DNA of 64,000 nucleotides, from NCBI GenBank assembly GCA_963752195.1, contig CAVVXI010000001.1, positions 1,674,001 to 1,738,000 on the forward strand. Direction: 5' to 3'. The notes under the pieces were generated by a model. That model saw only the letters and a program-made list of their open reading frames with translations, had not been told where the DNA came from and searched no databases. The stretch comes from UBA5072 sp963752195 (GTDB taxonomy: Bacteria > Bacteroidota > Bacteroidia > Bacteroidales > UBA10428). Shown here one piece after another: positions 37,622 through 48,374 of the stretch (its first letter is position 1; each line of letters starts with the position of its first letter). A program made the position numbers and the translations under genes.

Positions 37622-39399
37622 TCAGTACACCGGCGTCGGGATGCCCTCCATCCGCGCCTTGAGCTGGAGCGCGACATAGAGCGAATAATGGCGCGACAGG
37701 TGGAGGTTGCCGCCGTGGAACCAGAGCGCCTCGTGGGCGAGCGGCTTCCACATGTTGCGGAGTTCGCCCTGCCACGGGCCCGGGATCGCCGCGGGTGCCC
37801 GAGCCGTAGCCCCAGTTCGGGCCGATCAGGTCGGCGACCTCGCGCGAGACGATCGCGGCCACCCATTCGTTCATCGGCAGGTACCCGGTGGCCTGGACGA
37901 TCACGTCGGCCGGCGATCGCGCTGCCGTCGGTGAGGATCGCCGCGTCCGCGTCAGGCGGGCGACCTCGACCCCGCTCCGCACCTTCACTGCGCCGCTGGC
38001 GATCAGCTCCGAGCAGCCGACGTCGAGGTAGTAGCCGCTGCCGGTGCGGAGCGCCTTCATCAGGAGGCCCGAGCCGTCCGGCCCGTAGTCGGTGCGGAAG
38101 CCGGCGGCCTCGAGCCGGGCGATGAGGTCGGCGTCGCGGCGCGCCATCTCGTCGGTGAGCGGCTTCTGCGCCTTCGGCAGGAGGCGGAACGGCACCGAGG
38201 CGAAGATCAGGTCGGCCTTGTCGGTGTCGATGCCGCGCGCCACCGCCTCCTCCGAGTAGAGCGGGCCGAAGCCGACCTCCATCAGCGTCTCGGAGCGGAC
38301 CACCGTGGTCGGCGTCCGCTGGATCATCGTCACCTCGGCGGCGCCGCTCTCCTAGAGGTCGGCGCAGATGTCGTGGGCGGAGCTGTTGGCGCCGATCACG
38401 ACGCAGCGCTTGCCGCGGTACGGCGCGCCGGTGACGTGGCGGCTCGAATGGTACTGCGTGCCGCGGAAGCGCTCCTGGCCGGGAATGGCGACATGGCGCG
38501 GCGGCCCGTAGGAGCCGGTGGCGAAGACCAGGTGCTTCGGCTTGAGCGTGATGTCCTCGCCCTCGCGGCGGACGGTCACCGTCCATTCCTTCGCCGCCGG
38601 ATCATAGGCCGCGGCGGGTGCATTCGCTGGAGCCCCAGTAGTTCAGCTCCATCACCCTCGCGTACATCTCCAGCCAGTCGCCCATCTTGTCCTTGGGCGT
38701 GAACACCGGCCAGTGCGCGGGGAACGGAATGTAGGGCAGGTGGTCGTACCAGACCGGGTCGTGGAGGACGAGCGTGCGGTAGCGGTTCCGCCAGGAGTCG
38801 CCGGCGCGCGGCGTTCTTCTCGACGATGATCGCCGGCACGCCGAGCCGCTTCAGCCGCGCGCCGAGGGCGATGCCGCCCTGGCCGCCGCCGACGATGACG
38901 ACATAGGGCTGCCGGGTCCGGCCGAGATTGGCCTCCTCCTCGTCGCGGGCCTCGCGCCAGGTGGTGCGGCCGGGAATCGCGCCATGCTCGACGCCGGCCT
39001 CGCGCGTGCGGCCCTCGCTTCTCCTCGTGGCCCTTGAGCTCGGTGAGCGTGGTGAGCAGCGTGAAGCCCTTGCCGTCGCGGAGCCGGAGGTGGCCGATGC
39101 CGCGCCCGCTCGCGGTCTCGAAGGTGAACCAGGCGGCGATGTGCTCGCCGCGTCCTCGGCTTCGCCCTTCAGCCGAAGTTCCGCGCGGCGTGGTCATGCG
39201 CCAGCGTCGCCGCGAGCATCGCCGCGATGCCGTCGCGGCCCTCGACTGTGCGGATGTTCCAGGTCAGGCTGACGAGGTCGCGCCAATGGCACTCCGCGCC
39301 GAACAGCGCCGTCGCCGCCGCGATGTCGCCGGCCCGGAGCGCCGCGTCGAGTGCGCCGAGCCACTGCCGTGCGGTCGCCGTCGGCCCGCTGTCGTCCAT
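37622..39399 (-). CDS. Flavin-containing monooxygenase with N-terminal NTF2-like domain, interrupted by TAG
   Basis: FAD/NADPH-dependent oxygenase of the Baeyer-Villiger/FMO group. Residues 1-130 (MDDSGPTATARQWLGALDAA and following) form an NTF2/SnoaL-like domain. The oxygenase then begins YVVIVGGGQGGIALGARL (FAD site) and has HLPYIPFPAHWPVFTPKDK, FATGSYGPPRHVAIPG, CVVIGANSSAHDICADL (NADPH site) and VQATGYLPMNEW, ending MEGIPTPVY. About 590 codons. An in-frame TAG at 38352-38354 follows ICADL; the frame continues unchanged on both sides, unlike the other breaks, and a Trp or Gln codon is the likely original. There are also frame breaks near 38620, 38810, 39015 and 39150, and near 37800 and 37920. 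Confidence 0.82.
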
Positions 39400-39429
39400 G
39401 TAGGGCCCCCGCCTGCTCCGCAGATCGCC

Positions 39430-40427
39430 TCAGATCGCGACCACCGCGCCGGTCTCGAAGGATTGGCGCACCGCGTCCGCCGTCCGCACCGCAAGCCGCG
39501 CCTGCTCCGGCGTCCCCAGCGTCGGCGCCCGCCCCTCGCGGATGCAGTCGACGAAGTACGCCGATCTGGTTCTCGTAGGCGTCGCCCGGCTTCGGTTCGA
39601 GCGGGTAGGACTTGCCGTCCTCGAAGACGCACAAGCGAGCTGCCGCCGCCCATCTCGACGCTGACGCCGCCGGCCCGGAACAGCGAACTCGGCGACGCCG
39701 CCTTCGCACCGCACCTTGAGGCCGCAGGTGAAGGGGTAGCCCTGCCGGCATGAACTCGCTGCCCTCGACGAAGCCGTTGGCGCTGCCGTAGTCGATCAGC
39801 GCGTGGATGTCGTTCCACAGGCCCGGCCGCGCCTCGCGGCCGCGGCCATAGGCGCTGACTTCGGCGTGCCGAGCACCCAGTTCATCACGTCGAAGTCGTG
39901 GACGCTGAGGTCGAGCACCGCGCCGCCGCTCATCGCCGGGTCGAGGAACCAGCCGGCCCAGGCCGGCACCTGCGACAGCCGGCTCGCCATCGCCGAGATC
40001 GGCTTGCCGATCCGGCCGCCATGCACGAACTCGACCAGCGAGACATAGTCGCCCCAGAAGCGCAGCACATGCGCCACCATCAGCGTCTTGCCGGTGCTGG
40101 CCGCGGCGGCGATCATGCCGTCGCAGCCCTTCGGCGGTGAGCGCGAACGGCTTCTCGAGGAGGACGTGCTTGCCCGCTTCCAGCGCCGCGATCGTCGCAT
40201 CGGCGTGGAGCGGCGTCGGCAGGGTGTTGCTGATCGCCACGATCGAGGGGTCCTCGATGATCGCGCGGTCGTCGGTGACGCGCCTTCCCGCCGACCTCGG
40301 CGGCGAGCTTCTCCGCCTTGTCGAGATGCTGCGAGGAGACCGCGACGATCTCGACGCCGGGGATCTTTGCATAGGCGCGGGCATGGGTCTGGCCCATGAA
40401 GCCGGACCCGAGGATTCCGATTCTCAT
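39430..40427 (-). CDS. Gfo/Idh/MocA family oxidoreductase
   Basis: NAD(P)-dependent sugar or inositol dehydrogenase. It starts MRIGILGSGFMGQTHARAY (GxGxxG), then ISNTLPTPLHADATIAAL, GKHVLLEKPFALTAEG (family EKP with catalytic Lys), GGAVLDLSVHDFDVMNWVLG and FVDCIREGRAPTLGTPEQA near the end (VAI). About 330 codons. It lies 14 bases below the isomerase gene in the same direction, a common pairing in inositol-like catabolism. The frame breaks near 39560, 39630, 39690, 39745, 39860, 40130 and 40285. Confidence 0.86.
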
Positions 40428-40441
40428 CGCGCTGCCCCGCC

Positions 40442-41253
40442 TCACGAGAGGCCGAGCGAGACGAGCTTGTCGCGGGCGGCCTTCATCGCCCGGTTGACCT
40501 CGGCCAGCGGCGGCCACGGCTCGCCGGTGAACTCGATCTCGACGCTGAACGGGCCGGTGTATCCGCCCTTCTCGAGGATGCCGAGGACGCGGGCGAAATC
40601 GATATCGCCCTCGCCGACCGCCGGGAAGTTCCAGACCTTGCCCTCGCCCAGCTTGTCCTTGAGATGGCACGTGGACCAGCTTCGGCATCGCCGCATCAAG
40701 GTCGTCGACCGCCTTCACCGCCGCCGTAGAAATCGACGTTCGCCGTATCGTAGTTGATCAGCACGTTCGGCCGGCCGATCCGCTCGAGCACCGGGATCGA
40801 GGCTTCGCCCGACTTGGTGATCTCGCCGTGGATCTCGATGCCGAGCTGGATGTCGCGCGCCGCGGCGTAGTCGGCAAGGGCGTGGATGTTGCCCATGAAC
40901 GCCTCCTCGTCCTCCTGCTGGCTGGCATGGCCGCCGATGGCGGTGTTCATGATGCCGATCCCCATCCGCTCGCAGAGGTCGACGGCAAGGAGGCCGTCCT
41001 CGAGGCCGGCCTTGGTGGTGAGGTCGGAATGGCCGCTGAGGCTGAGGCTGACGAGACCGAGCTCGTTCATCATGCGCTGGATGTGGCCGAGGGTCTTGGC
41101 GTCGGCGTCGAGCGGGACATGCTCGGTCCAGCCGCGCACGGCGGACAGCTCGACATAGCGGTAGCCGGCGGCGGCGATGCCCTCGAGCGCCTCCTCGACA
41201 CTGTAGGTGTGGTAGCTGTTGGTGTGGCCCCCGAGCCGGTTCTTCAGCGTCAT
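40442..41253 (-). CDS. Sugar phosphate isomerase/epimerase (xylose isomerase-like TIM barrel)
   Basis: TIM-barrel isomerase or epimerase of the IolE/IolH/AP-endonuclease-2 superfamily. It starts MTLKNRLGGHTNSYHTYSVE. Motifs are IAAAGYRYVELSAVRGWTEH, VSLSLSGHSDLTTKAG, LGIEIHGEITKSG (metal Glu), VLINYDTANVDFYGG (Asp), KLVHVHLKDKLGEG (His/Lys) and FSVEIEFTGE (Glu). About 270 codons. The frame breaks near 40672 and 40722. It is first in a minus run with the Gfo/Idh/MocA dehydrogenase. Its start lies 244 bases from the divergent ykkC riboswitch. Confidence 0.85.
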
Positions 41254-41496
41254 CGGTGTTTTTCCCCGTTGCCATTGTTTCTTGCATCCCGCGGCGGGCC
41301 GCATCGCCGCCCGCCACCCGACGCCGTTACTCAACCACATCGCATCGCGCCGCGAAACGCCCACCGTCCCCGCGGCAGGCGGTTTTCGACGCCCTCTGCC
41401 CAGGATCGCGGCAGGTTGCCCGTCTCCGGCCGCCTGCCACCATCGGCTTCCCGTCCGTGGTGGCCGGCCATGGCACATGCATTGCATCGACCTGCG

Positions 41497-41605
41497 GCGA
41501 GCTAAGCGGCTAGGGTTCCGGCCCGTCAGGGTGTCTGGTCCGAGAGCCGCTGCCGTCGCCGGCCGGCGACGGTACACGGCGGGACAAAAGCCCGGGAGAC
41601 CTCGC
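41497..41605 (+). promoter_or_regulatory. ykkC-family riboswitch aptamer, guanidine-I-like (copy A)
   Basis: Recognised from the ykkC consensus. CTAGGGTTCCG is at 41510-41520, CTGGTCCGAGAG at 41535-41546 and ACACGGCGGGACAAAAG with CCCGGGAGACC at 41574-41601. The outer stem pairs GCGAG (41497-41501) with CTCGC (41601-41605). A perfect internal hairpin pairs CCGTCGCCGG with CCGGCGACGG (41553-41572). It lies 73 bases upstream of the solute-binding-protein start. A small hairpin follows (41621-41640, GACGA paired with TCGTC) and could be part of the expression platform. The conserved 3' half best matches guanidine-I; ppGpp, PRPP or nucleotide-sensing ykkC subtypes cannot be excluded by eye. Confidence 0.85.
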
Positions 41606-41677
41606 GAACCAAGGGATTGGCGACGAGGGGCCTCATCGTCCGATCCCGACCAACACGCCGACCGTAGGGGTTTGGAC

Positions 41678-43241
41678 ATGACCGTATCGACCAGGGGCCG
41701 CCGCCGGCGCGGCGCGCTTGCCGCCGCGCTGGTGGGGGCCGCGCTTGCCGCCGCCTTCGTCCTGCCTGCCGCCGCGCAGGAAACCGTGTTCCGCATGCCG
41801 TATTTCGCCGACATCGGCTCGTTCGACCCCGACAATGCCTTCGAGGTCGGCGGCCTCGGCGCCGTCAATGGCGTCTACGAGGGACTGGTCGAGTATGCTC
41901 CCGGCTCGACCGAGATCGTCGGCCTGCTGGCCAGCGATTGGGAGATCTCGGACGACCAGCTCACCTACACCTTCCACCTCGCCGACGGCGTCACCTTCCA
42001 CGACGGCACGCCGATGGACGCGGCGGCGGTGAAGAACTTCGTTCGAGCGCCGAAAGAACGGCGACCTCACGCTCTCCTATTTCCTGTGGAACGTCGAGGC
42101 GATGGAGACGCCGGACGACAAGACCTTCGTCATCAGGCTCGGCATGCCGCAGCCCTCCTTCCTCGATGCGCTGGCGAGCCCGTGGGGGCCGAAGGTGATC
42201 AGCCCCAAGGCGCTCGCCGACCATGCCGGCGACGACAACGCCACCGGCTGGCTCAACGACAACGCCGTCGGCACCGGGCCGTTCATGCTGACCAGCTTCA
42301 ACCGCGGCGAGGAGATCGTCCTCGACCGCTATGACGGCTACCACGGGCCGAAGCCCTATTTCGACGAGAGTCCAGATCCCGATCGTGCCCGACATCGGCC
42401 AGCAGATCCTGCAGCTCCGCTCCGGCGACATCGATGCGGTGCCCAACAACTACCCGTGGGACCAGCTCGCCGCGCTGCCGCCCGACACCGAGGCCACCGC
42501 CGCTCCGTCGATGGCGCTGATCGAGGCCGCGCTCAAGCCGGGCACGCCGCTGATCGAGGATCCCGAGCTCCGCAAGGCGGTGCTGACGGCGATGAACCCG
42601 AAGGGCTGGGTCGAGCAGGCCTTCGGCGGCTACGCCACGCCCGCCGAGTCGGTCTACCAGGTGGTGATGCTCAAGCCCGGGACGCCGATCGCCTTCCCCG
42701 ACGACATGGCGGCGGCCAAGGCGGCCATCGAGAAGGCCGGCGGCCTCAAGCTCACCGTCGGCGTGCCGGCCGACGAGACGCCCAACGTCGGCACCGCGGT
42801 CGACCTCATGGTCGCGGCGATGGCCGGAGCTCGGCATCGAGGCGCACGATCACCGTCCTGCCCCAGGGCGCGATCTACGCGCTGACCGATGATCTCGCCG
42901 CGGCGCCGGACCTCGTCGTCACCCGCATGAACCCGGACGCCGCCCACCCGGAGAACCAGGCGACGGTCTTCTACACCGCCGAGGCGCCGCTCAACTTCTA
43001 CAAGGTCGCGGTGCCGGAGGCCGACGCGCTCGTCCAGGAGGCCGGCACCAAGACCGACGTCGCCGAGCGCAACGCCCTCTACGAGAAGGCGGGCCAGATG
43101 TACTTCGACTCCGGCTACTTCATCCCGCTCGTCGACATCGAGGACGTGGTGGTCCACAAGGCCGGCCTCGTCGACCTCGGCCTTCGGCCGGTGTTCCCGC
43201 CGGGCAACATCGATTTCGGCACCGTCCGCTGGGCGGAATGA
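41678..43241 (+). CDS. Peptide/nickel-type ABC transporter substrate-binding protein (family 5)
   Basis: Large periplasmic binding protein. ATG 41678 (MTVSTRGRRRRGALAAALVG) starts a signal peptide ending LPAAAQ. The mature part reads MPYFADIGSFDPDNAFEVGG, YEGLVEYAPGSTEIVGLLAS, FHLADGVTFHDGTPMDA, FLDALASPWGPKVISPKAL, GTGPFMLTSFNRGEEI and QILQLRSGDIDAVPNN. About 520 codons, usual for SBP_bac_5. Such proteins bind peptides, opines, nickel, glutathione and other small molecules. Here the upstream guanidine-type riboswitch suggests a guanidino compound. It ends ATGA-overlapped with the amidohydrolase. The frame breaks near 42045, 42370 and 42830. Confidence 0.88.
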
Positions 43242-44682
43242 GCGAAGCGGCCCCGGCTCCGGAGGCGGTCGACACGATCGTCTCCGGCACCATCGTCACC
43301 ATGGACGGCGCCCGGCGCGTGATCGCCGACGGCGCCGTCGCCATCCGCGACGGGGCGATCGTCGCGGTCGGCCCGGCGGCGGAGATCGACGCTGCCTACG
43401 CGCGCCGCGACGCGCCGCGGCGGGGCGGATGCGATCGTCCTCCCCGGCTTCCTCGATTGCCACACCCATTCGACGCAGGCGCTGCTCCGCGGGCTCATCG
43501 CCGGCGAACTGCCGATGATCTACCGGCTCTACCTTCCCGCCGACATGGCGCTGTCGCCGGAGGAGGCCCATGTCGCGGCGAAGCTCTGCGCCGCCCAGCT
43601 CGTCCGCTCCGGCGTCACCACGGTCTGCGACTTCCAGACCAACGTCTCCGACGAGCACGAGGACGCGGTGCTCGAGGCGATGCGCGACGTCGGCGTCCGC
43701 TGCCATTTCCTTCGCAGCCGCAGCGACCAGGACATGCACCACGCCGCGCTCTATTCCCAGATCGGCGACCGCTCCTGGCGCCGCGCAGCGCGACGGCGAG
43801 GCGGAGCGGGACCTTGCCCGCACCGCCGACCTGATCGCCCGCCACGCCGGCGACCCGATGGTGTTCGTCGGCGTCTGTCCCTCCGGCCTCACCGGCTTCT
43901 CCGACACCTATTTCCGCGAGGCCCATGCCCTCGCCGCGGCGAACGACGCGCGCCTCCATGTCCACGCCGCCCGCGACCGCGAGGAGGTCGAGTTCTGCGC
44001 TCGCCGCTGTTCGGCTGCCGGCCGATCGAGCGGCTCGCCGAGCTCGGCGTCGTCGACGAGCGGCTGGTGGTGGTCCACGGCATGCTGGCCAGCGCCAACG
44101 AGATCGCGCTCCTCGGCGCCGCCCGCGCCAACCTCGCCCACTCCGCCGTCGAGGTCGCCAACATCCTCGCCCGGGTGCCGGACGTGCCGCTGATGCGCCG
44201 CCTCGGGGTCAAGGTCGGGCTCGGCTGCGACAACGCCGTCAACGACATGTTCATCGTCATGCATTCGGCGTGGCTGATGCACACCGTCACCCGCGGCATC
44301 GCCGGCTACGATCCCGACGTGATGAACGAGGGCGACGTGCTCGCCATGGCGACGTCCGAGGCGGCCGCGGCGCTCGGCCTGTCGGACCGGCTCGGCTCGA
44401 TCGAGGCCGGCAAGGCGGCCGACCTCGTCATCCTCGACGGCGGCGCCCTCCATCTCGGCCCGGTGCAGGACCTGATGCCGGAGCTGGTGCGGGCCGGCTC
44501 GCGGGCCGAGGTCGACACCGTGCTGGTCGCGGGCCGGCCGGTGGTCGAGGGCGGCGCCGTGACCTCGGTCGACGTCCCGGCGCTCCGGGCCGAGCGCCGC
44601 GGCGATCGCCCGCCGGCTCGACGGGCTGGTCACGCCGCGCCGCTACACGGTGCCGACCGGCCGCCGCGTCCTCTGCTGCTGA
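43238..44682 (+). CDS. Amidohydrolase (TRZ/ATZ/cytosine deaminase-like), riboswitch-controlled
   Basis: Metal-dependent hydrolase or deaminase of ring or amidine nitrogen compounds. It starts MSEAAPAPEAVDTIVSGTIV. Metal-site residues are in order: GFLDCHTHSTQALLRG (HxH, about residue 74), LHVHAARDREEVEF (His), VVHGMLASANE (His), NLAHSAVEVANIL (His) and GLGCDNAVNDMF (Asp). The C terminus has LGSIEAGKAADLVILDG. About 480 codons. Coupled by ATGA to the binding protein behind a ykkC riboswitch. I infer it acts on the imported ligand, for example a guanidino or amidino compound, but the family also contains guanine, s-triazine and SAH deaminases. The frame breaks near 43410, 43785, 44003 and 44620. 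Confidence 0.84.
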
Positions 44683-45698
44683 GCCTGGCGCCTCAGCCAG
44701 CCCGACCCGCGGGTCGAGCACGGTCTGGAGGATGTCGATGATCGCGTTGACGAGGATGTAGAAGGCGCCGAAGACGATGGCGACGCCGAGCACGGCCGGA
44801 AGGTCGGAGCTGCCGAGCGCCTGCACCGTGTAGAGGCCGAGGCCCGGGCCAGGCGAAGATGCTCTCGACGATGAGGAGGTTGCCGAACAGCAGCCCGACC
44901 TGCAGGCCGACCATGGCCAGCGGCGCCGCGGCGGCATTGCGGAGCCCGTGGCGGAGGACGATGCCGCGTCTCGCTCAGGCCGTTGCCGCGGGCGGTGCGG
45001 ACGTAGCTCTGGCGCAGCACGTCCTGCAGCGAGCCGGCGAGGCTGCGGCGCCACCGCCGACCGCGATCGGGATCGCCAGCGTCACCGCCGGCAGGACGAG
45101 ATGGGCCAGCGCATCGCCGACGATGTCGGGCCGCCCGGCGAGGAGGCCGTCGAGCACAGCGAAGCCGGTCGGGCCGTGAGAAGCCGCGGACCGAGAGCCG
45201 CCCGGCGCCGGGCAGCCAGCCGAGATCGAACCAGAAGAGTAGCACCAGCAGCAGCGCCGAGAGGAAGATCGGCACCGAGCCGGCGGCGAGGAGCAGCAGC
45301 CGCGCCGCCTCGCCGCGCCGCGCGACGGTCTGCAGCAAGGCGACGGCGACGCCCGCGAGCGACGCCGAGGAACAGCGCGGCGAACATCAGCTCGAGCGAG
45401 GCCGGCGCGATAGCGGAGGAGGTCCTGCGGTCACCGGCTTCCGCGTCCGCACCGACGTGCCGAGGTCGCCGTCGGACGACCCGCGACAGGAAGCGGCCGT
45501 ACTGGACGAGGATCGGCTGGTCGAGGCCGAGCTGATCGCGCACCGTCCTCGACAGTCGACGTCGGCGCCGTCGGCCCGGCGATCGCCCGCGCCGGATCGG
45601 CCGGGATGATGCCGCTGCAGGCAGAAGACGATGAAGCTCATCACGAGCAGGACGGCGACCGAGCGCCAGCGATGCGGCGGAGCGAGATAGAGCGCCAT
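44643..45698 (-). CDS. Peptide-type ABC transporter permease (DppB family)
   Basis: First inner-membrane permease of the riboswitch-controlled transporter. It starts MALYLAPPHRWRSVAVLLVM. Motifs are VEAVRDQLGLDQPILVQYG, GDLGTSVRTRKPV, LLLLAAGSVPIFLSALLLVL, LAHLVLPAVTLAIPIAVGG, LRQSYVRTARGNGLSE (EAA-like loop), NLLIVESIFAWPGLGLYTVQ and NAIIDILQTVLDPRVG. The end is uncertain: the best corrected frame runs to 44643 and would overlap the convergent amidohydrolase by 40 bases. About 340 codons. Very many frame breaks (44850-45620). Confidence 0.83.
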
Positions 45699-45701
45699 CG
45701 C

Positions 45702-46572
45702 TCACACCCCCCGCAGCGCCGCGCGCACGCCGTCGCCGGCGAGATTGGCAGCAAGGCACAGCGACGAAGATCACCGCCGCCGGGAGGATCGGCAGCCACC
45801 AGTAGACGGTGAGGCTGTCGATCGTGCGCGCGGTCATCGCGCCGAGCTCCGGCGCCGGCGCCGGCTGTGCCGAGGCCGAGGAACGAGAGCAGCGACAGCG
45901 TCAGAATGACATTGGCGACATCGAGCGTCGCGGTGACGAGCAGCGCCGGCAGCGCCGCCGGCAGCAGGTAGCGGAACAGGAGCCGGAGCCGCTGAGACGC
46001 CGGCGAGCCGCGCCGCCTCGACATGCGGCCGCGCCGCCACCGCGCGGATCTCGTCGCGGGCGATACGCGCGTACCAAGGCCACCAGAACAGCGCGACCGC
46101 GAGCATGGTGTTGAGCGAGGCCCGGGCCGAGCGCGGCGACCACGGCGAGCGCGATCAGCGTCGAGGGCAGCACCAGGAACAGCTCGGTCAGCGCGCTGGA
46201 GGCCGGCGTCGATCCAGCCGCCCGATCGCGCCGGCGACGAGGCCGATGAGCGCGCCGAGCGACAGCCGGCGAAGCTGATGACCGCGAGCGCCGGCAGCCA
46301 GGTCAGCCGGACGCCCGAGCGATGACACGCGAGAACAGGTCGCGGCCGATCTCGTCGGTGCCGAACGGATGCGCGAGCGGACGGCGGCAGGAATGCGCTC
46401 GGCGACACGCAGCTGCGGATCGTAGGGCGTGAGCCAGGCGCGAGCAGTGCCACCAGCGTGATGACCGCCAGCGCCGATGATGCCGATGCCGTTCGGAGAG
46501 GCCATGCGCCGGAACCGGCGGCAGCGGCTCGTCGCCGGCCGGCGCGAACGACGGCGGATCGGCCGCGCTCAT
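45702..46572 (-). CDS. Peptide-type ABC transporter permease (DppC family)
   Basis: Second permease. It starts MSAADPPSFAPAGDEPLPPV, and its ATG overlaps the fused ATPase stop. Motifs are APWLTPYDPQLRVAERI, HPFGTDEIGRDLFSRVIA (family GTDxxGRD), LGALIGLVAGAIGGWID, FWWPWYARIARDEIRAV, LDVANVILTLSLLSFLGLG and MTARTIDSLTVYWWLPILP. About 285 codons, ending RAALRGV at 45702. Only 3 bases separate it from dppB, so both are one unit. The frame is broken roughly every 60-100 bases here, the densest in the window. Confidence 0.82.
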
Positions 46573-48374
46573 GCCGAGCCCGCGCATGGAGCCCGGCATC
46601 GCCGCGATCAGGCGACCGGGTGTAGTCGGCCTTCGGCGCATGCGATCACGGCGATCGGCGTCGCCGTCCTCGACGATCCGGCCATTCGCGGAGCACCGAC
46701 AATGCGGTCGGCGATGATCCGCGCCGCGGCGAGGTCGTGGGTGACGAACAGCATCGCCATGCCAAGCCGCCGGCGCAGATCGCCGAGCAGGTTCAGCGTC
46801 CTGCGCGGCGAGCGACACATCCATGGCGCTGATCGGCTCGTCGCAGAGCAGGAGGCTCTGGCGGCACGACCACCGCGCGGGCCACGGCGGCGCGCTGGCA
46901 CTGGCCACCGGAAAGCTCCGGCCGGCAGCGCAGTCATCAGTCCGCCGGTCGAGGCCGACGAGATCGAGCGCCTCCACGCACGCGGCGCCGACGCTCCTTC
47001 GCTGCGAGCCCGAGCGGCCGCAGCCGCTCGCCGATCTGCTCGCCGATGCTGAGCCACGGCGTCAGCGACGGCGACCGCATCCTGGAACACGATCTGCGGC
47101 CGGCCGCGGTCGCCGCGCGCAACGTCGCCGTCATCCGGCGCGATCAGGCCCGGCGGCGATGCGGAGGATCGTCGACTTGCCCGACGCCGCTCTCGCCGAC
47201 CAGCGCCACCACACTCGCCGCGGGCTGATGGCGGAGGTCGACGCCGTCGAGCACCGCGCTGGCGCTTCCGGCGGCCGAGCCAAAGCGTGCGCGGGCGCGG
47301 CGAAGCTCTTGCTGACATTGCTGAGCACTCGAGCGCGATAGCCCGGCTCGCTCGCGGCCGCGGCGGGCCAGGGTCCGCGCGCGCCTGCTGCGCGATCGAG
47401 CCGCGCGCCGCCTCGGCATGCGGAAGCAGGCGGCGCGGCCGGCATGGGCCGGCGTCGCCGCGAGCGGTGGCCGGTCGGCGCGGCAGATCTCGGCGGCGCC
47501 AGCGGGCAGCGCGTGGCGAAGCCGCAGGCGTTGGCGGTGTCGCGGCCGCCCGGCGGCTCGCCGGGCAGCGTCGGCAACGGCCGGCAGCCGGTCGGCGTCG
47601 AGCGTCGAACCGCGCCGCGACGCAGGCCCGCCGAATAGGGATGCGCCGGCGCGTGGCAGCAGCGCCGCCGCCGGCGCCGATCTCGACCATGCGGCCGCCA
47701 TAGAGCACGACGATGCGATCGGCGAGGCGTAGCCGCGACGCCCGAGGTCGTGGGTGATGAACAGAATGGCCGTGCCGCTGCTCGCGGCAGAGGTCGCGGA
47801 TCAGGTCGAGGATCTGCGCCTGCGATCGTCACGTCGAGCGCGGTGGTTGGCTCGTCGGCGATCAGCAGCGCCGGATCCGCCACCATCGCCATGGCGATCA
47901 GCACCCGCTGGCGCTGGCCGCCGGAAAGCGTGTGGGGATAGCGGCGAGCGATGCGTTCGGGATCGGCGAGCCCGGCGCGCTCGAGCCACGACGCGGATTC
48001 GCCGGGTCGCTGCCCGTCGCCTCGGCCATCTGCCGGCGGATCGATCATCGTGGGGTCGAGCGCTGCCCATCGGGTCCTGGAACACGGCGCGAACCCACTC
48101 GCGGCGGAGCGGTCGCATCGCGCCCGGCGGCGGCACCGACGAGTTCGGTCGCCGGCGAGCGCGGATCGAGCCGCCGACGATCGGCGCTGGCTTCCGGCGC
48201 GAGCAGGCCCTGCACGGCGAGGCCGATGGTCGACTTGCCCGAACCGCTTTCGCCGACCAGCGCCACGATCTCGCCCGGCGCCACGTCGAGCTCGATACCG
48301 TCGAGCGCGCGGCCCGCGCCGTTGCGGTGCAGCGTCACCGGGAGGCCGCGGAGCGAGAGGACCGGCTCAGTCAT
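46569..48374 (-). CDS. Fused double ATPase of peptide-type ABC transporter (DppD-DppF/GsiA-like)
   Basis: Both nucleotide-binding subunits appear in one polypeptide of about 595 residues. Half 1 starts MTEPVLSLRGLPVTLHRNGA: Walker A GESGSGKST, VRAVFQDPMGSL, signature TLSGGQRQRVLIAMAMV, Walker B LLIADEPTTALDVTI, IVVLYGGRMVEIG and the peptide-family Cys tail (FATRCPLAP). The linker continues without a stop into ALECSNVSKSFAAPAHALFG. Half 2: Walker A GESGVGKST, QIVFQDAVASLTPWL, LSGGQCQRAAVARAV, LLLCDEPISAMDVSLAAQ, MLFVTHDLAAARIIADR. Extra bases break it many times, so the fusion needs confirming. Its start overlaps the lactonase-like gene by 8 bases. Confidence 0.8.

Noticed and set aside
38352..38354. 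TAG as a pyrrolysine codon
   Set aside because: No pyrrolysine genes or methylamine methyltransferase context is present; the protein is a flavin monooxygenase where a Trp or Gln codon is expected.
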